This document shows, in pieces, positions 10,549-21,200 of a stretch of 64,000 bases of DNA. A program made the translations under genes and the position numbers. The stretch is from Bryum argenteum (taxonomy: Eukaryota; Streptophyta; Bryopsida; Bryales; Bryaceae). The notes under the pieces were generated by a model, which saw only the letters and a list, made by a program, of their open reading frames with translations, had not been told where the DNA came from and did not search any database. The DNA is taken from positions 10,537,758 to 10,601,757 of the forward strand of contig CM073323.1 of the NCBI GenBank assembly GCA_037043015.1. Reading direction: 5' to 3'. Every line of letters begins with the position of its first letter. The stretch's first letter is position 1.

Positions 10549-13504
10549 TAGAAATTAGTTTGAGAGGCAAATTAGAATAAGAATTCTTGTAGACTTTCTC
10601 ATATAGACTCCATCCGTTCCACAATGAGGCCAAGATGTCTAATACTTTACCATGTGATGAACATCCCTATTTTTCTCAAGATACATGTGGAATTCAATTA
10701 GCTTTCATAACATGCTAATTTCAATTCTTTTGCTCTCTTCTATAGTCATGAAGGATTCATCATGAGGAAAAGTCCTAAGTTTCTCACATGCGTGACATTT
10801 CACTGATGCTCTATATTTTGGAGGGATCCACGGGGTAAAACATATTGTTTTCACATGTGGTAGTGCTGTACAGGTTCCTTGTGAGCGTTTCAGGGCATTA
10901 GAGCATATAATGAGTTTGTCAGTGTTTGCATTGGACAAGTGAAGCACACGCAGCTGCACTTCAAATAAGTGTTTCCATATGTAGATTTTCACCATGGGTA
11001 TGTCTATAAGCAGCTGAGCATGAAGACGTTGGGCAGTCTCAATCTCCCAAGGCATTAGATGACAATGTGGGAAAGATTAATGTGGTCCATTCAAGAAGTT
11101 TTTCGAACTAGTAGAGTACGAGGGCGAGTGAAGCAATCTCTGGGGCTACAGGGAAGGCTTGCAGCGATCCTCATGCATGCGCATGTGCAGTTAGACTCTC
11201 AAGAGTTCCTCGCCCATTTAGAGATGTGCTTAGTGTTGAGGAATGAAATATTGATTATACATACTCGATCAGATAAATTCACATCATAATATTATTTGAA
11301 TCATACAAAATACACATACCATCGTTTGTAAATTAGAACACATCAAACCTACATCGAGGAAACCCAACATACCACAATATTATGTGGTTCCTCTATCCCA
11401 CACGCACAACACTCTATAGATACACATTAGTGTAATAAAATTCCCGACTTAGCCGATCATTCTCACTCGGTCCTCAACCCCATTTTGATCAGAATCAGGG
11501 CCGTTGCAGACTCCTCGGCCTCATCGTTTAGACTGCACTTCCAGCAATATTTTCACCGTTGTCAAAGAGCTTTACACAATCACTAAAGAAATTCGAATGT
11601 AATTGTAAGCTTTATGACAGGAAAGTTCAAGCTCTACTTGTCTGAGAATGAAAATGAAAATTTCAGTTACTTACTCATCACATGATCCTGTGCTCGAAGC
11701 ATCATGCTCACGGTGTAAGTCGAGAAGCTTCGTCCTCTTATTGCACTTTTAGCAACTCTTGGCAGCAGGAGCAGCTTCAGTGGGCCGAATGATCCGCTCC
11801 TGAAGATCTGCCAGAAAGATCAACATTAATGTCAGTCATTTGCCTTCAGGAACCACAACCTTTCCTTACTGACTTAAAACGAGGAAGCGATTCACAGGAA
11901 GCATGAGATGCTAGCTTGGTCTAAATCTTTATTGTGAGGTTTTTGTCTTCCTTTATCCGTCCAATAACCTCCGGTGGACAATCAAAGCTTTTCGATTGTA
12001 ATTGTATAGATCTTTGTAAAGTGTTGTTAGCATGCATATCATAGGGAAATTTGCTTCAATAACCTCTATCATAGTTTTTTTCAATTGTACTTATTCTACC
12101 ATCTCTTGTCAATTGCAAAGTATTATTGAAGGTTGAGTTTAAAAGGTTTGCAAGGTTATTGTGCTATTGCAATGATCACTTTCCTACAGAGACCTGCATG
12201 AAAAGATTTCTAGCCTCAAAGGAGTGCAACTCACCTTTGTTTGGATATGTCATTGTTCACATTGTTCACCCTACAACATCATCAAAGATCCACCAATTGT
12301 TGGTCCTGTGTTCAAACACATTCACAGTGAAACTTATACAACCCTTGAGCTTGCGCGATACAGTTGCATCAACGAAGCATGGAAAACGATGATGTTTGAC
12401 AACATGTCGAGCACAACTACTTCCTCCTTCGTTTCAATGGCCTTTGTTTTTAAAGAGGAAGGGCAACATGTAATCAAATGGAAATGGACCTCGTTCGGAG
12501 TCCATCACTCATCACTCGAATTCCACAACCTTTCTCACATTCCTCAAAAACTCATGTATTCCCATGAGGTGGACATTTCAATTGTAAAATGCACGGGTCG
12601 TTTGTTCGCACTTATCCCAACATTGCTCGACATTCACAAGGTCGTCAAGAAGGAGATCATGCAAGCTATATGATATAGGGATTAGCTACTCTGAGACCTG
12701 TATTCTTCCAGGCTTATTTGGGTGGCTTTTGCTTATTACTTGTTACAATATGATATGGTGAGTAGCTGATCCGAGACCTCTATTCGTCGAGGCTTGTGCT
12801 ACAATTGTGTTGTAGACTTCCTCTCAAACCACTTTAAGAACTGAACTTATAATCAATCTCATATGGTCTATTCATCTAGTTTCTATATGAAACCATACTT
12901 AGGACCTTTTCTTGAAAGAGTATTATGCTATTTTTTTATATACATTCACGTTTTACCTAGATATTTTCGAGTGTTTGTAAAATTACTTTGTTAGTGTAGA
13001 GATTAATTATATATTAATTAGAATATATGCTTAAATGTTGGATGATATTGACAAAAGAGTAATTTAATTTCACGAAGTCTTACTATGATTTTTTTATGAC
13101 CTTTATCACTTATTTATCTGCAGTGGAGTTGGCTGTGCAATGTCCATTCGAAAGTGATATGAAGATTAGACCTACTAAACTCATCATATATGAACTTCTT
13201 AAAAATTAGATGCGAATATTTGAAGTTGAACTCAAGAGGTGTTGTTGTCAAAATGACGGAGTCTACAATGTTCATACCGAGTACATTCATAATCAGCCTT
13301 CAAAGCTATCATATTCCCCGAGCAGTAGGTTTACCCTAAATGGCCATTTTCGGTACTGCGCCAGTTTTGAAACAGACTCCCGTAGCGCGAGCTTGCAAGA
13401 GAAATTTGTGCGAGGGGGAGCGGAATAGAATTTTTTGGAGCATTTGCTTGGATTTGTAATGCAGACATAGATTTGGGAAGTGAAGAAAAGGGCGGAGGGG
13501 GACC
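10549..13504. other. Intergenic; one unsupported 149-codon ORF
   Basis: Mostly AT-rich. An open frame at 12224-12673 (149 codons) starts MQLTFVWICHCSHCSPYN and has no motif, paralogue or splice context I recognise, so I do not call it a gene. The phrases gctactctgagacctgtattc (12686-12706) and gctgatccgagacctctattc (12765-12785) are a short diverged direct repeat. The last few hundred bases before 13505 are probably the promoter and 5' UTR of minD. Confidence 0.4.
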
Positions 13505-14593
13505 ATGAGGCTTGTATCGGGACCTTCAGCTGCATTGCAAGGGTACTGCAGCAATGGCATGGAGCGAGGAGCTATGGCAGCTGCGCCCTCCACCGCTTCG
13601 TGTTCCGGCACGTCCCGAGCTCAAGTAAGTCTAATCTCCGCTTTCCGTGGGAGCCGCATAGGGCACAATGATCTTGGGAGGCAGCAATCGGGGTTCGGGA
13701 AGAAGTGTAGTCGGAGAGCGGCAACAACAGCCATGTTGCAATGGAATAGACGGCCAGAGCTCGCGGGGGAAGTTCCGCGCGTGGTGGTGATCACCTCGGG
13801 AAAAGGAGGCGTAGGAAAGACGACGACCACAGCGAACCTTGGAATGTGTCTGGCGCGTTTGAACTTTAAAGTGGTTGCTATCGACGCCGACGTCGGCCTT
13901 CGAAATCTTGACCTACTCCTCGGCCTTGAGAATCGCGTCAATTACACGGCGATGGAGGTTTTGAATGGCGAGTGCCGGTTGGACCAGGCGTTGATTCGGG
14001 ACAAGCGTTGGACGAATTTCGAGCTCCTCTGTATTAACAAACCGAGGTATAAGATGCCGCTAGGGTTCGGCGGGAAGGCGCTCACCTGGCTAGTGGATGC
14101 GCTCAAGAGACGACCCGAGGGTCAACCGGATTTCATTTTGATTGATTGCCCGGCCGGCATTGACGCGGGGTTTATTACTGCGATCACGCCGGCGCAAGAA
14201 GCCATTCTTGTGACCACCCCGGACATCACGAGCTTGCGAGACGCCGATCGAGTGACGGGCCTTCTGGAGTGTGATGGAATTAAGGATATCAAGATGGTGG
14301 TGAACAGAGTGAGGAGTGACATGATCAAAGGCGAAGATATGATGTCGGTGCTGGATGTGCAAGAAATGCTAGGCTTGCCATTGCTCGGCGTCATCCCTGA
14401 GGATTCGGAGGTGATCAAATCCACCAACAGGGGTTATCCGTTGGTGCTCAAGAACCCACCGACTCTGGCAGGTTTGGCCCTGGAGCAGATGGCCTGGAGG
14501 TTAGTGGAGAAGGACAGCATGAAAGCGGTTCTCATCGAGGAAGCTCCTCACAAACGAAGCTTCTTGCCTTCTTTCATGGGCGGCAAGGGATGA
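13505..14593 (+). CDS. minD: Septum site-determining protein MinD, chloroplast type
   Basis: A 362-residue ATPase that places the plastid division site, by analogy with bacterial MinD and plant MIND1. About 85 N-terminal residues rich in Ser, Ala and Arg precede the conserved core and are a likely chloroplast transit peptide. The deviant Walker A motif GKGGVGKTT is at residues 99-107, the switch I segment DADVGLRNLD at about 127-136, and Walker B LIDCPAG at about 212-218. The C-terminus (KRSFLPSFMGG) is the short amphipathic membrane-targeting helix expected of MinD. The gene is intronless, as in Arabidopsis. ATG 13505 is the first Met of the frame; Met residues 19 and 24 are later alternatives that would shorten the transit peptide. 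Stop codon TGA. The family has a MinE partner in plastids, but none is encoded here. Confidence 0.96.
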   Translation: MRLVSGPSAALQGYCSNGMERGAMAAAPSTASCSGTSRAQVSLISAFRGSRIGHNDLGRQQSGFGKKCSRRAATTAMLQWNRRPELAGEVPRVVVITSGKGGVGKTTTTANLGMCLARLNFKVVAIDADVGLRNLDLLLGLENRVNYTAMEVLNGECRLDQALIRDKRWTNFELLCINKPRYKMPLGFGGKALTWLVDALKRRPEGQPDFILIDCPAGIDAGFITAITPAQEAILVTTPDITSLRDADRVTGLLECDGIKDIKMVVNRVRSDMIKGEDMMSVLDVQEMLGLPLLGVIPEDSEVIKSTNRGYPLVLKNPPTLAGLALEQMAWRLVEKDSMKAVLIEEAPHKRSFLPSFMGGKG

Positions 14594-16829
14594 TGCAGCT
14601 CCGCTTCTTTCAGCAAGTTTTAATTTTTTCCAGCCCTAAGGTGAGCTGACCAACAGTGCAAATCTGTAGTGTATTTTTCAGCATGTAAATCTGTAAACCT
14701 TTAAATCTGCAGTGAAGTTTACAGCATGCAAATCCGTAGTGAAGTTAACAGTGTAAGCAGTGCAAGCAGTTCCTGTGCATGGGCAAAGTAAGTGGAAGGA
14801 TAAACCGAGTATCATCATCATTTTTTGCTCTTCTACAATCTACTATGAATTTTGAACTCGTAGGTCTTTCTAAAACGGTATCCTAAAATGGTACCCTATG
14901 ATGTTTTCGGTTTTTCTGTGTGTACATGGAAATTGGATTGGGAAGCTGTACTGTATCATCATCCGTACTGCTCTATATTCGAGCACTCTTCCTTTGTCGT
15001 AGAACTTGTCGCAGAGAAATTCAATTTAACATAGTGCAGTGGTGCCTCTGGGGAATGCAGGATTTCTATGTAGAGAGGAGGCCCACATGTGGGATGTGCT
15101 GTTCGAGAAATTGCGGTCATCATCTTTTTCCAGGTTTTTTAGTCCTCAGAGTTCTTGTTAAGTTTTGAAGCGTCTGGTCCATTTTGGCAATGGAATTATT
15201 GTATCAATATTATCACTCCAGCTGGTATTCTGTACATCAAATGCGTGAGGCTCTGAACTGATTTACTGAACCTTGTGCTGTAGTCTTGCAGCTCCTTAGT
15301 GGACTTGGCCCTCTAGTGTTCTATTCACAACGCTTCATAAGATTCTTCTTGGGGGCTAAGCTTGAATGCGATGTTCTAGACAGTGCGATTATTATCTTGT
15401 TTCAGGCTTTTTTAGTTTCTGAAGTTCTTGTCGAGTTTTGAAGCATCCGGTACTTTCTGGCAATGAGATTATTGTATCAGTATCATCTCTTCAGCTGTTA
15501 TTCTGTACATCAAATGCCTGAGGTTGTCATGAGGCTGTGAACTGAACCATCGAATCTTTGCTGTAATCTTGCAGCTCTTCAGTGGACTTGGCCTTGTAGT
15601 GTTCCATTAGCAATGCCTCACAGGGTTTAGGGTCCATAGGGTTCAGGGTTTAGCCATATTTTACGAAAAATCTTGGCAGGAACTCCGGTGGAAGTACTGG
15701 CGAATCATTTTGACTTTGATGGACCAGTAACACTTGTCTAAGGTCAAAAGGCAAAAATGCATGCATATATACCTATCGAATTAACTACATTTTCTTCCAA
15801 ACCTATTCATTAACCTATTATTCATTCAGATTCTCATTATTGTCTCGTAGACTCATATTCTGTCTTGAAACATTGCAGTGTAGGAATTGATAAGGTCCTT
15901 TTCTGATATTTTTGGTCACTTTCCCAGTATTCCAGAATATGTTACTTTTGTGCTGTTTAACGGGACCAATGACGTCCGGTTGATTGTAATAACCCTTCAA
16001 GGATTCTTGGGTCAATTGTAAGTCCCAAAGGATCATCTTTGTGTCGACTACAAATGGAAAAGGTTTACATGCCTAAAATTTGATATTATTGAGATTTCGT
16101 TTTCCCTTGTAAAGTTGAAACTTAGTATCTAATTCCAACACGCATTTTACAAACCTATATTTAGGTTTGTAATTCCTTGTCACTAACCTCCAAACGTAAA
16201 CAAAGCAAGATATTCCCATGGGTAGTTTGGAGGTCGAATCATAAATAAATCAAAATTCAACTTTGGTTCTAGGTAGTTCTTTATTCCTAATGTCCTATAT
16301 CAATACAAGTTTACAAGAGTAAAGAGGATGTAGAGTCACCTATGATCCATTTAGTTAATTCCAAGTGTGTTGAGAGCTGAGTTTATTACCTCAATGTAAA
16401 GGTTAAAGTAAATGTTACATGAAAAGTTACTCAAAGGTGACCTTATTTCAAACTTGTCTCAATTATTAAAAAAATTTACTTACAAATTTTTGACTTCTTT
16501 GACTCATCATTATACACAACTATCTTGTTTTTATCAAGAATTTTGAAAATTGAATAACTCTCTAAAGATTTTAATGTTAAACATTTGGAGTGGTAAGTTA
16601 TCAATACTAATATCTGATTGGTTCATTATTTAGCCTCCAATTGTCCATAAAGAAACCTCAATTGCCATGTTTATAGTGTTCAAAGGCCTTCAACAAATAA
16701 ATAAAGTTAAATTGTAAAATAGAAATTAAACCAAACGCACCAAATTTCTACCATATATAAAAACATCAAAAAAATTCCAACTTCTAGGCATGGAACACTC
16801 TGAGATATAAGAGAGAGGGTATCTCTTAC
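14594..16829. other. Intergenic region downstream of minD
   Basis: No gene seen. Just after minD (14640-14760) there are several diverged copies of a short unit of the type cagcatgcaaatccgtagtgaa. A larger tandem duplication lies at 15132-15622 and is listed separately. The rest is AT-rich without motifs. Confidence 0.45.
15132..15622. repeat. Diverged tandem duplication, period about 270 bp
   Basis: Segment 15132-15340 (caggttttttagtcctcaga ... gttctattcacaacgcttca) is repeated as 15402-15622 (caggcttttttagtttctga ... gttccattagcaatgcctca). Shared landmarks include gttcttgt-gagttttgaagc, attattgtatca, ttctgtacatcaaatgc and cagtggacttggcc. I see no open frame conserved between the copies. 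Confidence 0.85.
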
Positions 16830-17675
16830 ATGATCAAGTTAAGGGATTCAGACGATGAAGGAGATGCCATCGAGAAAGAGGGTATCCCTCTTATCGAACT
16901 GAACGACTCAGAGGAAGATACGGCGAGATGCCATAATCGAACTCATAGACCTGGTCCATGGTGATTATATGACTAAGGGATTTATCGAGATAGATCTTTT
17001 GGAGGCAATGATCTCGCTTATTACTATCGAAGAAGTTTTTGATGGTTTCATCGGACAAGATCCAAGACTAAGCCCATGCGATGTACTCGTCCCCATAGAC
17101 CCAACCAATGATGTATAGCAGGAGCCCCGACGGAAGGTGTATCTTCGGGCGGAATACCCAACCGTCGGGGGCTCGTGCGACGTAACACACTTTCTGGTTT
17201 TGGCTACCTGGGTTTTTTTCCGTAAGGTGTGTAATACTGTAGTCCCCTCTCTAGAGCGGGCATTATGGGACGAGAGCTCCCATCAAATGGACAGGCCCGA
17301 AATTGGAAAGTGTGTTACTATTCAGAAGATGATGATACTTCTGTCCGAAGCAGCAGTTATTCCCCCTCTTACTATCGAAGAGGGTTTTGACGAATTGGAT
17401 GAATTCATGGGACACGATCCAGGGAGCCCATCGTCTCTTACTATCGAAGAGGTTTTTGACAATTTATAGGAAGATATGATGAGCCCATATGATGTACTCG
17501 TCCCCAAAGAACACCATGTTCAGTATTTTGGGAGATTTCTAACCTCTGAATTTTATGAAAGTTTAGTTCGAGTCGAGCAAAATTGTACCCACAGATTGGG
17601 CACGCCACCATTTTCAGATAGGCATAAGTTACTGAGATTGCTCCTAAATAGATTTAACGATTCTACAACTTAGCT
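16830..17675 (+). pseudogene. Decayed coding-like region with three TIEEVFD-type repeats
   Basis: An acidic frame starts at 16830 (MIKLRDSDDEGDAIEKEGIP) and stops soon after. Three diverged copies of one unit follow: about 17018-17097 (LITIEEVFDGFIGQDP then SPCDVLVP), 17356-17430 (LTIEEGFDELDEFMGHDPGS) and 17434-17515 (LTIEEVFDNL, stop, then SPYDVLVP). The last unit runs into an open frame to 17673. Stops and frame changes separate the pieces. The repetition at protein level suggests a once-coding repeat protein of unknown function. A GC-rich hairpin (17122-17174) lies between units 1 and 2. Confidence 0.35.
17122..17174. repeat. Strong GC-rich hairpin
   Basis: gagccccgacgg (17122-17133) is complementary to ccgtcgggggctc (17162-17174) with one bulged G, around a 28-base loop. 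The stem is far richer in GC than its surroundings. It could be a transposon end, a structured RNA or a foldback remnant. There is no evidence of transcription. Confidence 0.7.
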
Positions 17676-17790
17676 ATATAGTTCAAAATATGTGTAAACA
17701 AGTCACACAAACAATTAATTCAATTGCATAGCAATTGAGAAGTATGTTTCTTCAATTAAATCTTTAATGGATTGATCCTAAACCATGAAG

Positions 17791-18070
17791 CACTACAAGA
17801 AAAATGCAAAAAAGTGAAGTCGAGAAAGACTAGAATTTCTATCATTCTGGTTATTACTTGTTGTAAGTGACAATTTGTACAAAATAGTTAATGGGACAAG
17901 TCACCTTTGACAAATCTATCACTTGCGACAAGGGTTGTCTCATCAAACAAAATTCATATTCATTTGTCAAACACAAATTAGATGAGATGTACATTTAAGA
18001 CGTCTTCAATGTATCAAATATACACCTCATCTAAATTCTCTTTGACAAATAAATAGGAATTTTGCTTAAA
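17791..18070 (+). mobile_element. CACTA-like terminus with GACAA subterminal repeats and a foldback
   Basis: The sequence CACTACAAGAAAAATGC at 17791 is the form typical of plant CACTA transposon ends. It is followed by a cluster of short GACAA or TTGTC motifs in both orientations (near 17869, 17897, 17911, 17930, 17936, 17964 and 18042), as expected for subterminal transposase-binding repeats. Positions 17945-17998 and 18011-18064 also form an imperfect inverted repeat of about 54 bases around gacgtc. I found no matching right end (TAGTG form), so the element is partial or its other end has decayed. Confidence 0.5.
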
Positions 18071-18736
18071 AAGCAAAATTGCTCAAAATACTGCCTTTAC
18101 TCTTTACCTTTGTTTTCCTCGCCCAAAAACGATGCTCGTCGAAATTTCAATTTTGAAATTATGTTACTTAAGCAAATACTGTCACTTTTTGTGCACAATT
18201 CTACTAATGAATTGTGTAAAAGTAATTTTTTGTAATTATGAATTCTTCATAAGAGTATTCGATAAGGATATTTTCATACTCAAAATTAATTCTCCAAATT
18301 GTAACGCGTATTTCGTTATAATGGGAATGTTTAATGATTTTGAAAAAATACAGTTTACCTTGAGTCAAGCTAAATGTACCCACAGAATAGAATAAATACC
18401 TCACTGAAACTAGACAAAACAACCAATCATTGGCATTTTCAAATGATCATAACTTACTCAATATTTTTCCAAAATTGAATGGGCATATGAAGTGTTTTGG
18501 ACATAAACATAAATTAAGTTTTTATTAAAACTCACTCCTGACCGAGGCTTCCAAAACTTACAGCCTTACTTTCGAGGCTTTATCGCACAACTGTCGAGGA
18601 CCGGCTTTCGACAGGTTTAAATATGTGTCCAGTTTTATCTCCTCTCACAATTACACATCGCCCTGATCTTCTCGGACATCTTCCATATCTCATAGCAAGT
18701 TGGGGCAAGTAGAGTTAGTCAAGGTAGTTCCAGCTG
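18071..18736. other. Gap between the CACTA-like end and the acidic ORF
   Basis: AT-rich with two small overlapping open frames on opposite strands (about 18132-18422) that show no motif. From about 18540 the base composition rises toward that of coding DNA (ccgaggcttccaaaac, ctgtcgaggaccggctttcg). This may be the promoter or leader of the ORF that follows. No TATA box is clear. Confidence 0.35.
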
Positions 18737-18847
18737 GTGTGCCGAGGGGAAGGTTCAGTAGCTTATTGTTTGCACTGTGCTTTTGGGATTACTGCTTCTG
18801 GAGCTACAATTATCCTTCACTGGTTCATCATCGTATCGATTTCTACA

Positions 18848-19690
18848 ATGGATCGGTCTGTACAGCAGATTCATTCGCAAGCCTCCATGGGTGTGGGGGG
18901 ACGAAGTAACGAAGACGAGGTCCTCGAGGTAGAGCTCGACAATGAAACGGTTGCTTCTGATCGACCTGAAGTGGCCGCAGGTCATCATCATCAAGTCGAT
19001 AATCTTTACGAGAGCAACTTGGATCATGGAGTTGCCCGTTCTACAGAGGAACTGATTCTGATTCCGTGGTACGATGTCCGTGAGACCGACATGTTTGCTT
19101 CTCATGGATTTACATCTGCTCCATGGCTGCATCGACTGCCACAATCTCATCCAAGCGGCTTCGGCGGCAACATTACGGGGGTAATTTCTTCTCTTACGGT
19201 AGCCGGAGCCGACGAGGTCCAAGAGAGGGAGCTCCACAATGACAACGTTGCTTTCGATCAACATGAAATGACTGGAGGGCTGCAGAATCCAGTTGGAGAT
19301 CCTTACGAGGTCAACGGTGGTGATGGAGTTGCCAGTGCTGCACAGGTGGAGGAGATATATCAGCGTCCACATGAAGCCAGCTCGGTCCGTGAGGGAGAGC
19401 ACTACACCCACATGTTGACTTCGAGTGGATTCACAATGGCTCCATTGTGGCAACATACATTGGCACAGTCTCCCTTCGACTTCGACGATGGTTGGACACA
19501 TACATCGACACACTCCCGCTACGACGATGGTCACGGCGGCACTTACGAGATACTCTATTTGGGAGCGGAAGCGGATCAAATTGACCAAGTTGACGAGGAT
19601 CCGGTCGATGATTTCGGAAGCGTTCTAGAGGAAATATTTTCGCGGATGGACGCGGAATCAGATGAAGACCACGATGACGATCTCTCGTGA
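18848..19690 (+). CDS. Unrecognised acidic protein with an internal duplication (280 aa)
   Basis: I do not recognise this protein. The frame is open from 18737, but that upstream part is hydrophobic and Cys-rich. I chose ATG 18848 (MDRSVQQIHSQASMG) as the more likely start; a start at 18737 would give 317 residues. The body consists of two diverged copies of a unit of about 90 residues. The first runs from EDEVLEVELDNETVASD through DMFASHGFTSAPWLHRLPQS. The second runs from ADEVQERELHNDNVAFD through HMLTSSGFTMAPLWQHTLAQ. The C-terminus is strongly acidic (MDAESDEDHDDDLS). No catalytic motif or membrane segment is visible within the repeats. It sits between two CACTA-like ends (17791 and 19706), so it could be transposon cargo. 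Base composition is richer in GC than the flanks, supporting coding use. Confidence 0.45.
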   Translation: MDRSVQQIHSQASMGVGGRSNEDEVLEVELDNETVASDRPEVAAGHHHQVDNLYESNLDHGVARSTEELILIPWYDVRETDMFASHGFTSAPWLHRLPQSHPSGFGGNITGVISSLTVAGADEVQERELHNDNVAFDQHEMTGGLQNPVGDPYEVNGGDGVASAAQVEEIYQRPHEASSVREGEHYTHMLTSSGFTMAPLWQHTLAQSPFDFDDGWTHTSTHSRYDDGHGGTYEILYLGAEADQIDQVDEDPVDDFGSVLEEIFSRMDAESDEDHDDDLS

Positions 19691-19705
19691 GAGACACGTC
19701 GACAT

Positions 19706-19760
19706 CACTAGTAAAAAATGGCAAAAAATCGACGGTTGTAATGACTTGACCAGAATGACT
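19706..19760 (+). mobile_element. Possible second CACTA-like terminus
   Basis: CACTAGTAAAAAATGGCAAA at 19706, just after the acidic ORF, resembles a CACTA left end in the same orientation as the one at 17791. Only the first five bases and the A-rich segment match, so support is modest. Confidence 0.25.
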
Positions 19761-21200
19761 GACACAAAGTGTCAATTTTAATTGTGCTTTTAATAATGTC
19801 AAAATAAATTCTGATATTTGTCACTGAGTCTTCTTAGATTTATTTTGGTTGTAATAAGCATCCCACACTCCAATAGATCGTAAAAAAATTAAGGATACGT
19901 GACAAATATAATACCAAAATCATCATCCGGATCCTAGTTAAAAACTTAAAATCCACTCATTTCGGACACCCGACTTGGCTCAAGTCGACTAATTTTACCA
20001 TCATGATTTTGACTAGATGGATCTAACAATCAATCAGACCGTGTCGTCTACATTTATCCCTCACTACTATGTAAGAGTTGCTTGTTTATCCATTCTCACT
20101 TCGCTCATAACGAGGGTCTTCCTACATGGTTTCTAATTATGTTCTCTTATTGAGTATGCATGAGTAGGAAAATCCACTTTGTTGTGTAGGATTTGTGACT
20201 TCTATTTACAAATGTGTCATTGCTCTCCCCCTAGTGTTAGAAGAACCAACCTTAGTATCTACATATATACTAGTCACTTACCACTCAAATGAAGAGTCTT
20301 CTCTCCCTCGCAGTTATTCCGAGAGTGAAATTCCGACAATAAATAAATAAGCACAAGCAACAACTTAAACTTCTCAAACTACTTTCAAGAAAAAACCCAA
20401 TTCCATATTTGCTACAAATAATAAATCTCTACATCTTGTGCATTCACAAGTACTATATAAATGAGCAATCATGTGGTGCATTTTGGTAATCATAAAAAAA
20501 ACCACTTCTTCTTTCCCAAAAATTAATGTGAAAGCCTACAAAGTCACCGCTTGTACACACTTCAAACCATGAAAAAAAAACATTGGTGCTTAGCATAAAA
20601 TGATGAGATCATCATCCAAAAGGATGAGAAGGGACATAGACGTGTCCAAAGCTTGCAACCTCCTTTGCGAGGCCTCATTGCACACAAGAGAAAGAAATAG
20701 CCTATTATCATTATTTTGGAATATACTCAGTTGGTAATCCTTAACACAAAGGTGAATAAATATTTTGTTAGAAGGTTTCCTTTTGTTATCATAGTTTGAA
20801 TTGTATTTCATATCAAAATAAAATGTGTCCAAGAGCTAAGACAATATTATCTTGTATTCAGCTGCGACGTGATCATGTAATCTAAGATCAAAATTCAAAA
20901 TTGTGCAATTGATATCTCAATAGCTCATCATCATTTGCATCAACAATCTTCACTTTTGGAGAATCCACAATCTTCACTTTTGAAGAATTAATGATTCAAA
21001 ACTAAAAATGCCACAAGGAGTTTGGTTGTCAAATCACTTTCTACTTTGGAATCCACTATCGTAATAAATTTCTATCCAAGTTTCTCATCATCGATTTTTA
21101 ATAACCATGGCACTTTGCAACATAAATGCTCATTCTATACATATTGACTTAACTGCAAAGTATTGGTGGTATGCTCGTACTCCATCCGATTTTTGAAACA
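19761..21200. other. AT-rich intergenic region
   Basis: No gene seen. A short direct duplication (caatcttcacttttggagaa / caatcttcacttttgaagaa) lies at about 20944-20988. Other open frames are short and lack motifs. Confidence 0.4.

Noticed and set aside
12224-12673. 149-codon ORF considered as a gene
   Set aside because: No motif, no paralogue, no splice context and AT-rich neutral composition.
18755-19588. 277-codon minus-strand ORF opposite the acidic protein gene
   Set aside because: Shadow frame of the plus-strand ORF. It shows no motif of its own, whereas the plus-strand frame shows an ordered internal repeat and coding-type composition.
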